This document shows, piece after piece, positions 1 to 12,053 of a stretch of 64,000 bases of DNA. A program made the position numbers and the translations under genes. Positions within the stretch are counted from its first letter, which is position 1; each line of letters starts with the position of its first letter. The notes beneath the pieces are model-generated. The model did not search any database, had not been told where the DNA came from, and saw only the letters and a list, made by a program, of their open reading frames with translations. The DNA is from Owenia fusiformis (taxonomy: Eukaryota; Annelida; Polychaeta; Sabellida; Oweniidae). The stretch is from the NCBI GenBank assembly GCA_903813345.2, contig CAIIXF020000012.1:19971520-20035519 (forward strand). The letters run 5' to 3'.

Positions 1-143
1 ATTTTAGCTACAGTTGTAGATTGAAGGGTCTTTTCTTTTGGGTTTTCATGTTAAAATTGTGGGCTTAGGTTCGGGGTTTTCTTTCTTTTTAATTGAACCA
101 TCGCTGATCCTTTCCTTAAATGTACTTTCAGGTGCAGTCTTTT

Positions 144-352
144 TGCCTTGGAGAGAACAAAAATAACCACAAATGGAAAACCACAGAGAATCTACAATTG
201 GTGCTACCTACATGTATCTGCAGCATTTGTATCTACATACCTCTTGCCTTGGAGAGAACAAAAAGAAACACAAAAGGAAAACCACAGAGAATCTACAATT
301 TGTGCTACCTATCTGCCCGCCTATCTGCAGCATTTATATCTACATACCATCT
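144..352 (+). repeat. Two-copy 101-bp tandem duplication
   Basis: Copies begin at 144 and 245, each starting TGCCTTGGAGAGAACAAAAA and ending in a CTGCAGCATTT..ATCTACATACC block. A more diverged relative lies at 1250-1335. Each block follows a TTTTCAG-like acceptor (130 and 1250), so these could be duplicated non-coding exons of a gene whose body lies left of the window. No coding function is supported. Confidence 0.7.
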
Positions 353-1249
353 TGTTAAAGGTACTGTAACACATAATCAGTTCTATCATTTGAAGATTTT
401 GGTCTCTGGTTCAGTACGATTATTACACAATGACACGTTTTTCAATTGTTGAGATTCTAATTCCATTGTTGGCACATGTATGTTTGGCAAACATTTTTTC
501 TAAGAAATACACTAATAAATGATGACTGCCTTGATTTCACTTAATGTTCAAATGTACCATGAAGCCATGTTTCATTTCTTCACATGTGGTCTGTCATGCT
601 TGGTTGAATCATTCCTACTGCACACTTGGCACTAGGATTCAGTTTCAAAACTAGCAAATAGAACTCGAAGTGTAAACCTCTCCTAATAGTACTCGCCAAT
701 AATTCCAAATAGGACTTACATAAGCTTTAATATCTTGTTTAAGAACCCCTATTCCAATTATTGAAAATGGATCATCCCCATGTTAGGTCAATGGTACCCT
801 TGCTGAAATTCTCATTTTCCCAGACGAACTTAAGTTGATCGAGTCTAAACAAGTAGATTCATGTGGGAGAGAATTGCTTGAATCCATTTTCAATAGTAAT
901 AGCGGTTCTTAAACAGGACATTTGGCTTGCTTTTTAAGTTATGTTGGTGTTATAGGATAAATAAACCCTATAATACATGTTATAATCGCAAAACCATGAT
1001 CTATCGTGAAAAGAAATAATTTCTAACATCCCCTTCTCCCTCACCCCTTCAATCTGGAACAAACATCATAATCCAGTACCAAAACACTAAGGGGCATTTC
1101 ATGTTCATTTATACAAAAGTCATTTTACATATTGATGAACGAATTGAAAATATCTCATTAGATCAAAAACAGTTGTAGATACTAGTTCTCATAAAAAATG
1201 GAGCATTCAAAAATTAAATCATTGCTGATTGTTTTCCTTTTTATTTTCA
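353..1249. other. No supported feature
   Basis: AT-rich sequence without a convincing exon, RNA gene or defined repeat. Positions 1200-1250 match 85-130, both leading into the duplicated block and an acceptor-like site. Confidence 0.4.
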
Positions 1250-1440
1250 GGCTCACTCCTCTTACCATGGACTTGAGAAATTTTGTGCTACATGTCTGCA
1301 GCATCTTTATAATTATATACTATCTTGCCATGCACTGCTTCAATTGACAAAAAGATGATCGTGTGTATGCAGACTAATTAAGTAGTCTATAGAATTTAAT
1401 TTGTATCCATATTCGACATGCTAAATCCAATCAATATATC

Positions 1441-1999
1441 TTACTCACGTCGAGAGCTACCATGTTAGATTTTGAAAGTATAGCTCTCCATCGTGAGGAT
1501 CTCCCAGCTGAAGAATTGTGACATCTAAATTTGATCAGCGCCAGTCAGCGGCTTGCTGTTTGTCTCAAACTGTAGCCTACATATGGGCTCATATGTGTCT
1601 ACTTTCCCCGTGCATGTTGGATCGCGGATGTGCTTCTATGGCGATCAGGAGTTCTAATCGTTTTTTGTTCGATACCCATTTCCAATATGGCGGTTAAACG
1701 GAAATACTATCGACGCATGCGCAACTTGGGAAACGTCAAGCCGCCATATTGAATATACCTGGCCAAAACTTTTGACACGACCAATAAATGAAGTCCTGAT
1801 CGATACATAGGGCAGTGAGACGTTCTATAGTTAAGCTAAATGAAAGATGGCGATGTAGGATACATTTTCAGGTATATAATGTGCAACATGAGTCAGCTGA
1901 ATTCCCTGAAATTTTCTTTGAAGTCAGGATTCTTAAGCTGTTGATTCTAGCGATAGAGAGCTATACTTTCAAAATCTAAGTAGCTCTCGACGGGAGTAA
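1441..1999. mobile_element. Foldback MITE with about 45-bp terminal inverted repeats
   Basis: The left end (1441-1488) and the reverse complement of the right end (1956-1999) share CGAGAGCTAC and TTAGATTTTGAAAGTATAG. The interior carries a second inverted pair, CAATATGGCGG (about 1682) and CCGCCATATTG (about 1740). ATATATCTTA occurs on both outer flanks and may be part of a target duplication. There is no coding capacity. Confidence 0.75.
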
Positions 2000-2732
2000 A
2001 ATATATCCGGTCGATATATCTTACACATTGACCTCTGTAGCAAACGGCATCAATCATCCATGTGACTTGGTACATAGGACATGATACATAGGACTTGTTA
2101 CATCATATGCATGCTTGTTTTGGAATTAAAATGTATAACTATATGTGTATTACTATGTTCATAAATTTTATTTAATGCTATAGCCTTCTTGTGTGCTGTT
2201 CTTCCTTAATGTTTCGAAATATATTTAAGGATTAAATTTTTTTTCAAATTTTTGAATTTCCCGCTAGTTTAATTTGAAGGGGGAAAAACAAGATGGTTGC
2301 CATTTGGTGTAAGAAATATCAGAAAAAGTTGCTTCACTTTTAGTTTTCTCAATAAGCACAGTTTTCCGGTTTAGGTTTTTTGACTGATTCTGACTCATCA
2401 CCAGGGTCATGTATATATAGGGATTATAAAATTGAAACCAAAATGTTGTGCTATGAATTTGACTGAAATATGTGTAACTTCAACAACATAATTGAAGTCT
2501 CAAAACTGGATGCTCAGTAACTTTGAGTGACAATAATCCCTTGATTACCCAGATAAACACCAATTCACTTATCCAGAAATACCATTCAATGTCTATACAA
2601 AGAAAGTAACCAATGTTTTGGAAGATATGTTTCTTTTTGCATAAATAATTCATTTAATATTTTCCATTGATTTTTTTTCAATTCTGACAAAGTGATATGC
2701 ACTGTCTTTGATGCCAATATTCTTCATCAATT

Positions 2733-3168
2733 GTGATACTGAACAAATATTTCACTCTATTGAGGTGAATACCTGTACATCTTTCACAAGTGATATTCCA
2801 CGAAGCCCGAAGGGCAAGTGGAATATCACCTTGTGAAAGTGCTACAGGTATTCACCGAAAATCAAGAGTGAAATATTTGTTTCATTATATCACTGTCTAG
2901 CTAAACATCCCTAATATTATTAAGTCATTAAGTCTTCAGATATTTTTACGAATCTACTCGGTTCGTCTGCCATTTTGACTTACACTTAATAAATTATTTA
3001 CACTGAACGAAAACAAATTCTTTGAAAATTCCAGGGAGGGTGGGATATCGCTAGATATCTCACGGTTGTCTTATCTGATTAGCATTGCCATTGAATATCG
3101 CCAGATATCCCACGACATGTGACCCGGTTTTGACCAATCATACTGTCGCTAGCTAGATAGTGATATAA
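2733..3168. mobile_element. Composite hairpin plus TIR element
   Basis: 2733-2892 is a near-perfect hairpin with arms of about 70 bp (GAACAAATATTTCACTCT paired with AGAGTGAAATATTTGTTTC) around GAAGCCCGAAGGGC. Adjoining it, TATATCACTGTCTAGCTA at about 2886 pairs with TAGCTAGATAGTGATATA at about 3149, enclosing two GATATCGC/GATATCCCAC motifs. It looks like two related short elements sharing one end. Confidence 0.65.
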
Positions 3169-3344
3169 TAAAAATTGATATTTTTGTAATCTCGGAAGAA
3201 GGATAAGATGAAGTTAGTATGTGTGATTGAGTTGGTTTTTCAGAAAATACAATTTTCAATATTTTCTAAGTTGATACCCAGACTCATTCCCAGATTCATC
3301 CTTTATGAATATGTGCAAAATCTATATTGATTATTGAATCAAAA

Positions 3345-3713
3345 TGGACACAATATAAATGTATTTGTTAAATCGTAGATGAATAAAATGAGTAATTTTA
3401 AATCTAGCGCGTTTATTTAAAATCAAATAAATATATAGTAAAGAAATAAATCACATGCCAAACCCACAATCCGATAGTATTTGAAAATGATGAATTTCAC
3501 AGGATTATATTGTTGTGTACTCTAGGAATTGTTATCTTTTCTCCAAAAATATGCATAACTGAACCGATGTTAGAACAAAATGAGTAATCAGTCATACCAA
3601 CGCTTGCTTGGAATCCAAGTAATTTTTTATAAAATAATATAAACGCGCTAGATTTAAAATTACTCTTTTTTTTATTCATCTATTATTTAACGAATACATT
3701 TATATAGTGTCCA
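3345..3713. mobile_element. MITE-like element with about 70-bp TIRs
   Basis: The left end TGGACACAATATAAATGTAT and the right end (reverse complement TGGACACTATATAAATGTAT) are followed by matching TAAATNNTAGATGAATAAAA and TTTTAAATCTAGCGCGTTTA. Total length is 369 bp, non-coding. Confidence 0.72.
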
Positions 3714-6580
3714 TACCAGCAGCCTTAAAACTTAAAAAATGCCTAAAATACATTCCGTTACCAATTTTTATCAATTATGGACACTGGCCTATACCAACAA
3801 GAACCAAGGTTGTACAATGTACAGAGTATGTTCTTCCCCTTCAACTTTAACATTGGACAAAATGTTGCATAACTTTTTTGTCTGTATGATGTCTGAATTG
3901 TTCTTTAGCACCTAAAACTTGGCTTCATGGAGAAAGAAGTTTCAGATGACTAGCTAAATGTTGTGCACGTTTATGCACAAACGTCTATACTCTTGAAATC
4001 AAGGGGGAACATACATGTATTTATTTGACACCCTGTAAATGTAGCATCCTTGATAGAATATATTAAAACTTGTTAATAAACCAAAGTTTGGCAATATTAC
4101 TTAAAAATAGTTTTTAACGCACTGGATGTAATGGGAGGGATAGAATATGAATTTTATTCCGAGGGAAAATATGATATCGGCCAAGGAAATTATCCTATTG
4201 ACCGAGGGTGATAGAACAATCCAAACACCAGTGGACGGATTTGGTTCAAATATTATAGGGGGGGGGGCATTATAAATTGATACATAATCAAATATTACAT
4301 GGTCTTTAAGATTTTGGATGGAACAGATCATGAATATCTTTTTGGCGGATCTGTGAAGAAAAATCATTGCTTTCAGCTAAGTTTGGTCACCCATAATTCC
4401 AAGCAGTTATAAAATCTGTTTTGAGATGACGTCGTCGCTGATTGGCCAAATCAACAGACAATAAATTAATGGCGGTTTCAAAATTTTCTAAACATCTTAG
4501 AATAATATCATGTTAATATCTGGCATGTTAATTAATAAAGTCCAATAAAGCAAATAAAACATGGCAAAACAATAATTACAATCTAATTTTAACAATCAAG
4601 TACTAAGTAGCATAAAATGATTTTACGTCAGTTTTGTTTAATAACTCTTTGGTAATATTATGAACTCTTATAAATAATCACTAATTGTTTCATTAATTGT
4701 ATCACGGCTTGTTCTTACATGAAGATGTTTTACAAAATTGAAGGTCATATCTCAAAGGTCCATGTGTATATAGTATGGCAAGTGATTTTAGACGGTCATA
4801 TCTTTCACCATGGGTACTTTCTGGCCATTGATACAGCGATTTTTATTAGAACAATATGTTTCATTTCAAGTCCCCATCTTACATGTCCTAGTAAAATATC
4901 GATCTAACTCTCTGAAAAATTATGGATTAGGACCCCACCTTGGCACTTTTAAAAAATGTTAGGCTCATTTTCTAAAAAGAGGATCTTGTTTTTCTCATTT
5001 TAAACATATTGAAAGTTTCTTCTACACTACATTAACTAGACAACAGCAACGCAAATCCCATCGAACAGCAATGGCTGGCATTTTTACAAACAAAGTTTAA
5101 AGCAAAAATGGCAGACATTTTTCAAAATGGCCACCTTCTGCCATTATAGCCTTTTGTCATAAAGATTTTAATGTTTGTAAACAGAGCTGAATATTAAATT
5201 CACACGATCGGTATCATGTTGTTCAGATTTACTCTTTCACTCAAATTTATTATCTATTTCTTTTATTGACAGAAAGTGTCAAAGCATGACACATTAGTCT
5301 ATGTACAAACTAAGAAACTAATATAACTAAAAACTAACTATAAACTATGAGAATTCATGGGTAAAATTAACTCTAAAATAAAACTACATATACTCTTCAA
5401 AAAAGTTAAGGACCAGTCTTTTTCCTCAAAGGTTTACATGTTAAACCCCATGTCTGTTTGAACTCTTATTTTCAGAGCCTGGAACGAATGAAAAACTGAT
5501 AATGTAAATGGATATGTACCTTGACTCTATTCTCCATATTTCAGAAAATTTTCAATTCAATATCCATAACAATATGTCAAAAATTGATGTCAAATTTGAG
5601 GAAAATTAAAAAAAATGGCATAACCCATGTAATCCAATGGGAAATGGTTGGGTTGCCAAAAGTCATATGAGTCAAAGTCATAAAGAAAATATTCATTAAT
5701 TTAATTGCTCTCAAAAATGGAATGTAAATAGACAATTGAATTTTCTAACTCGTCTACAACAAAAAATTGATTTTTTGTTCTCCAGCTTTTACAAAGTATA
5801 TGAGTCTCAAAAGTCAAAATCATTTCTCATAAAACCTCTCATTGAAATAACACAGGGGGTCAAAATGAAGTAAAAAAAAAAGTAAAAACAAAGTAAAACA
5901 ATTCAATTGTTACCCTGCGTGCAGAGTCTAGTTAAACTACAGTACAAGACGAAGCTCTCTTTTAAGAAGTGAAGTCAAACGAATGCAAAGGGTACTCAAT
6001 TGTCTACTCAGAAATCATTTTTGATAAATATTTTACCGAATACATATCCAAATATCTGATTTGCCTCTAACCCACCATTCCCCATTTGTTTAACATGGGA
6101 TCTGCCATTTTTGTTAAAGGAAGAGTGTCTTTAAGACCCTACATGTATATTAGCCCCCTAGATATTTAGAAGAAATTGTACAGGATATCAAAGAAGGGAC
6201 TTTGTTTGATTACCAGATTCCAAAATTAGGTCATTCTGACCTTTACATTTCAAAATATAAGTCATTCTATTGACATGTATAAAATGACCTTTTGAAGGAA
6301 AAATCACTCTTTTCACATCATTATTGTCACTGTTTCTATTTATTATCAAAATAATCATTACTTACAGCCATTCAAGACATTTTAATTGATACTCGATCTT
6401 GGTATTATATTACACAATAGTAACAAAGCATAATGGGCAACATTCAAAAACACATAAAATATAACAAGTCAATTTGCAAAAAATATTAAATAGTGATCTC
6501 TTTTATACTTCATTGAGATCAATTGTCTACAAAAGGTTTGCAAAAATATGTCAGAAAAGAATATTGAGTTTTTTATTTTA
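3714..6580. other. No gene seen; AT-rich with scattered low-grade repeats
   Basis: No open frame here exceeds about 90 codons and none shows family motifs. Short G-run near 4259 and 'aaaatggc' words near 5100 suggest old repeat debris. Confidence 0.4.
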
Positions 6581-7389
6581 CATCATAATGAGAAAGAACA
6601 AGGGGCAACATTAAAAACACTTGAAGTAATTAAGTCAAACAAGAACACAAATGTGTACAAAATGTCCCCACCAATGGGTGATCCCATCAAATGGTTATCC
6701 TGAAAATGAGTAGATAAGACTTTACCAACACAATTTGAGGATGGAATATTCAAAATGGCCACCTTAAAATTTACCCAGAATGCCAAAAATGTAGTCAGTT
6801 CTAGATTTTCAAACTAAGAACCACCCCTGAAAATTTTTAATTGATCCGTCACACAGTTAACCAGAGAACATGTAAACAAGACTTTACAGACAAGATTTTA
6901 AGATGGAAAATCCAAAATAGCTGCCTTGACATTTACCCAGAATGTCAAAAAACTAATCTGTTTCGAGATTTTCATACTATAAGAATCATCCCTGAAAATA
7001 TGACATTGATCTACCAAATGGTTCACCTGAAAACGCGTAGACAAGACTTTACAGACAAGATTTTAGGACAGAAAATCCAAAATGGCCGCCTTGACATTTA
7101 CACAGAATGCCAAAAAACTGATCAGATGTAGATTTTCACAATAAGAATCATCCCTGTTTATTTAGTAAATAGTTAAAGTATGAAAACTCAAAAACACCAT
7201 TCAATATGATACAAAGTATTATCGTGCGCTAACTTTTCTTAAGACATTCAAAATGGCTGACATGACTGAGCTAACAGGTTCAAAACCTAATCAGATCTAG
7301 AATGAAGTGAGCTGAACAAGATGTTAAAGTTTTAAAAGCAACTGTGAAGCCGTTTTTCTTAAAGTTTGCAGACAAGGATTTTAGTATTT
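6580..7389. repeat. Tandem block of about 160-bp units, first part
   Basis: Three diverged units contain ACAAGACTTTACAGACAAGA, CAAAATGGCCGCCTTGACAT-like and TTTACCCAGAATGCCAAAAA motifs, ending in ATCATCCCTGAAAAT. The block is split by the LINE at 7390 and resumes at 9865. Apparent short open frames here are produced by the repeat. Confidence 0.7.
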
Positions 7390-9852
7390 TTTTTTTATCT
7401 TTCAATCTATCTTTATTTCTTTTTAAAATATGTTTTACAGTACAAATCTACATAATTGCATTAAAATGATGCATTTTAATTTCATGTGTATCTTTACAAT
7501 AGTTGACAAATATGATATACCACATTTCATTAAGCCATTCATTAAAATGTTTGTAGTCAATGTTTCGTGTTTTATATCCAAAAATCAATGTTTTAATATC
7601 TGTTAAATCTATTGTGATTTTAAAATGATTAAAAATGTACTCTTCTAATTGTTTTAGCACTCTGTTTACTCTTTTGCAATCTAAGAATAAATGTTTATAA
7701 TTTTCAACTACGTTACATAAATCACAGTTTTCAGTTTGACTTATTTGCCATCTTTTAAGTAAGAACTTACATGGTAAAATGTTATGAAGCAATTTATATT
7801 TACAATTTGCAGATTTTTTGTTCTGACACTTATACAAGAAAACCCATACACACTTGAAAAGTTCAGTATAATCTTGAAGCTTACATAGATCAACCCATAC
7901 CTTTTCCATGAATGGTTTTGATTTGATCTTGTCAATTAGAATTATATAAATGTCTTTTGAAGTAGTTTTTTTAGTCAGACACTGATATGTGTTGGAAGTA
8001 ACATTATAAATTTTTAATGACTGTTGTGTTGAAACTTTTGTCTTCTTGCTCTCTTGTGAGTTCATACTGTCCGCAAAGTACGTGGGTATTGCATGTCTGA
8101 TTTGACTATATTCCGACATCCAATTGATTTTATTATTGAGTTTGTTTAACACATGTCTTTGGGATCCCATTAAGTCATTTATGTAAATAATCTCAGAATT
8201 TATCCAGTTCTTGAAATATAGACTTTTGTTTTTGAAGATTACATTTGAATTGTTCCAAATAACTTGCTTTCTAATGTCAGCAAATGATTTGTTTCTGGAG
8301 GATGCTCCTCCAATAAGGCCCCATGCATCTAGAATGTCTTGGTAAAATTTAGGAAGGATGTTAAAGTTAGTTATATTTTTTGTAGTTCCATATGCACAGC
8401 TGAAGATGAGTAACTCATTTTTTCCTAATCCCAGTTTACTTAAAATTTCTCTTGCTAGCAAGTTCCAATTGTCAGATGCATTACCGTAAAATATGTCAAT
8501 GATCCATTTTATTTTAAAAGAGCTAAATTTAGACTTAAGATCAGGCATCGAAAGTCCACCTTCGATAATAGGCCCAATTAAAGTTGATCGTTGTATTTTG
8601 TCTCTTTTTCCGTCCCATAGAAAATTGTAAAGTTCTGTATTTATTTGTTTGATAAAATTGTCACTGGGTGTTTCAAGACATTTTGCTAGGTACATTAGTT
8701 GAGATAATGCTAAAGTTTTAATGATAACAATCTTTCCATATAAAGTTAATTTTCGTTTTTTCCAAAGATTTAAGGCTCGTTTTAATTTGTCAGCTTTATT
8801 GTTCCAGTTTAGCTCATGCACTGCTTGAGAATCACATCCAAAAAAGACACCAAGTGATTTAATTTCTGTTTTCCATGCTATATTCAATAGTTTGTCATTT
8901 TTATTGTTTCTTAAACTGCCTAATTTTATTCCTTCTGTTTTTTCAATATTTAGCTGCAGACCTGAAACAGCTCCAAATCTCTTTATTTCCTGAATAGCCG
9001 CATCAATAGAAGTTTTACCAGTCAAAAATAAAGTAGTGTCGTCTGCTAATTGACAAAGTTTTACTTGGTTTTTCCCAATTCTGATACCTTTTATCTTAAT
9101 ATTATTTCGGATGTTTACTGCCATGATTTCTGCTGCAACTAGGTAGATCAGCGAACTCAGGGGGCAGCCCTGTCGAATACCACGGCTTATGTCAAAGTAT
9201 GGTGAGAGGTTTCCATTGTTGGATACACAACTTTGTACTCCATTATACAGTGATCTTATCCAGGTGATAAAACTGTCTCCAAAGTTAAATTTTTTAAGTG
9301 CTTCAGTTACAAATGGTATCTCTAAACAATCGAAACATTTGCTGAAATCTGCAAAAATTATTGCTGATTCGACTGCTTTTTTATGTTTATTTGTGTATTC
9401 AATTATGTCATTAATTAACCGTATATTGTAACCTATAAAACGCCCTTTGATATATCCTTGTTGATCCGTTTTAATAATATGAGGCAGCACTTTATGTACA
9501 AACATGTGCACAAAGTTTATAGTCAACATTTAACATGCTTAATGGTCTCCAATTAGAAAGTAATTTATTGTCATTTTTCTTGAATAAGAGTTTAATCAGG
9601 CCTTGTCTTTGTGTGTTGATTAATTGTCCTTTATTATAACCATCATTTAAAACATCTACAAGTTTACAGCCTAAAACTGGCCAAAATGTTCTATAAAATT
9701 CCACAGATAAACCATCTGGTCCAGGTGATTTATTTAATTTCATACTGAATATAGAGCTTTGTGCTTCATCAAGATTAATTTTCCCATCACATAACTTTGC
9801 TTGATCATCTGTTAGCTTTTGTTTGACATTAGTGTTTTGAATATAGTGTTCA
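7390..9852 (-). mobile_element. 5'-truncated non-LTR retrotransposon (L1/Tx1-like), frameshifted
   Basis: Minus-strand frames cover the reverse transcriptase domain from SPGPDGLSVEFYRTFW through the RT core (ADFSKCFDCLE, SRGIRQGCPLS, catalytic box LADDTTLFL) to the C-terminal region with a C-x2-C-type motif. The spacing and SPGPDG...FYRTFW block resemble the L1/Tx1 group. The endonuclease is missing. The reading frame breaks near 9490-9530, where two frames overlap. The 3' end carries a short A-tract (T-run at about 7387-7396 on the plus strand). The same 12 bp, attttagtattt, sit at 7378-7389 and 9853-9864 as a target-site duplication, so both ends are defined. It landed in a block of tandem repeat. 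It is a dead copy. Confidence 0.9.
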
Positions 9853-9864
9853 ATTTTAGTATTT

Positions 9865-10175
9865 GACTTCAAAATGGCCGACAGGAAGTAGGTATCGAGT
9901 TAAATTTTTTTCATCCACATCTGTATACACTCATAAGTTATCCCTGAAAATTTGAAGGTGATATCTGTAGCGGTTTTGGAGAAAACTCCCGGACGGATGG
10001 ACAGACGGACGGACATCTTGTAATATATAGATACACTGTCCCACATGTTTTGTTAAAGAGCAACTGAAGCATACAATCTTTCCACAAAAATAAATTCAGA
10101 CCAACATTTGGATATCAGACGGACGTGCCTAGGCCGACAATATGGCCCCACACTATGTGGTGGGGACATAAAAAG
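9865..10175. repeat. Tandem block continued after the LINE
   Basis: Starts CTTCAAAATGGCCGACAGG and carries ATCCCTGAAAATTTGAAGG and GACGGATGGACAGACGGACG-type words like those ending other tandem blocks here. It resumes directly after the LINE's right target duplication. Confidence 0.6.
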
Positions 10176-10189
10176 CATATCAATCAATT

Positions 10190-10520
10190 ATATAATGATT
10201 TTTGTTTATTCATGATCATATTAAAACTTGCCTCATCTAAAATAAAATGTTGACCAATTGTTTCTTTCATCTTCTGAGTAAAAATTTCTCTTTGTGCATC
10301 ATACTTTGTACAGTTAATAAAAAATGTTTTTCATCCTCAATACTATCACGTACACACAATACATAGTCTTTCTGTAGCTAAAATTGGTTTAGGTTGAGCA
10401 TGACGCTCAGTTTCGATTTTTAAACCATGTGAGCTTACACGAAACCTTGCAATTGCTTGTCTGTATTTCTTGTTATCAAGTGTTGCATATGTTTCTAAAC
10501 CAAAATCAGTTTTAAATAAT
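10190..10520 (-). pseudogene. Degenerate C-terminal fragment of another LINE
   Basis: Read on the minus strand with frame corrections, this gives KYRQAIARFRVSSHGLKIE, then an RLCIVC zinc-finger-like start, EDEKHFL and NCTKYDAQREIF. That order is the usual tail of RT-bearing LINE proteins found widely in invertebrate genomes. At least two frameshifts and in-frame stops are present, and no RT core is seen upstream, so it is a fragment. It is not part of the 7390-9852 element, which ends at its own target duplication. Confidence 0.65.
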
Positions 10521-12053
10521 TTTTAAGTGCGTAGTATAGGAAAGTTTAAATATATTAATTGCCAGACAAATCAAACGAGACTGAAATTTCATATTTTGTT
10601 CACTATCAATTTTATCCTATATAGAATGACACAGAGTGATTACTATTGTTATTATTTGGGAGTATTTAAAGATTTTTCACTCATTTTTGAATCCTTTGGG
10701 AGATCTTGAATCTGAGATTGTAAGGAATGTAGGTAGGTCATTGTACAAGTTGTTTGTAATTTTGTCACCCCCTATAGATCAGATTCATTTTAATATGGAG
10801 GCCTACTACTAATAACAAAAAATTGGCTACCATAACAAATGACACCAGTTTATGGTCTCAGAATGTTCAAAAATAATTATTTTTATCATGTTTTCAATGT
10901 TCAAAGTCAACGATTCAATACGTATATTTTTGTATCATTTAGAATAACATTAAAATATAGACACAATAGAAAGATCAATCCACAAATCCTTTGAGGTGAA
11001 CAAAGGTATTTTTTCACAAGACTTTCAAAAAGTGTCAGTGGACTCGGGGTCCTACAAAAGTGAATGAACTAAAAATGGAAATTTTGCCGCGGCACAAATT
11101 GCAGTTAGAAATGCAATACGGATTAGATTTTGAATATAGTAGATAAATCCATAACATTCATCAAGACTCTCAAAAATTGGTAGTAGGGTGGGAGCTACGA
11201 GCGCTGCAGTTTGCCATCCAGCCAAATATTCCTTTTATAGGTTTTCTATTCTTAAATGTTTTCCTTTTGATAAGTGGCTTTAATACCATTTTGGTCTTTT
11301 AACCCTTGTCATGCTTCTGAAACTTGTGCTTAATAACAAGAAACAATATGTGAGAGTCATACATTTTATTAAATTATCCATAATAGTAGTACTGTACAGG
11401 AAACAGAGTATGACAGAATTGTAAAAGAAAACAATGTATTCTTTAACAAGGCTGTAGTCTAAAAGATATAACACAACAATTTCAAAACATGCATAATGCT
11501 GTTTCAAATCAATTCCCGAATCAGACATTTTGGCAAATAACTCAAATTGGCAGATGTATTTTCTTTTATATTCTTGCATTCGCTTAAAACCCTCCTCAAT
11601 AGTATGACAACATTATGCAATTGAAGAGTGAAAGTGAAAGTAATTCTTATGTGGCAATCTTCACAATAATAACAGTAATGTATCTAAGGGTTTGAAAATT
11701 TTGTAATACACGTTTTTTTTAATGTAATAACATACATTAGCTGACACCATTATAGCAGCTAGCAGCCATACAAACAGCTAGCTTAATTGAGCCTCCTCTG
11801 AATATATTCACTGTCCATTGTCTCTGAGGCAAACTAAGAATGTTTCAAGCATGCAGAAATGGTCAGCTTTACAGTTTTTATTTGACGTATGAACTTCTAA
11901 TATCCTGGTGTAGCACTTACTATTTCGTGTGTATGGACAGACATTAAACTCAACTAAAGATGACCATTCCCAGACTGTCTAATCACTATGTTAGCATACT
12001 CATGCATAAATATACCATTTCAGTTATTCTAATGCTCATAGTCATTTATTTTT
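10521..12053. other. Region 3' of MDH2; no other gene seen
   Basis: This lies downstream of the MDH2 stop (12054) and should include its 3' UTR. Minus-strand AATAAA candidates are at 12045-12050, 11877-11882 and 11364-11369; which one is used cannot be told. No exon is supported. Confidence 0.4.

Noticed and set aside
120-452. 110-codon open frame at the left edge
   Set aside because: Created by the 101-bp tandem duplication; other frames of the same repeat are also open and none looks like a protein.
6841-7131. 96-codon open frame
   Set aside because: Falls wholly in the 160-bp tandem block and repeats its own sequence; no protein family.
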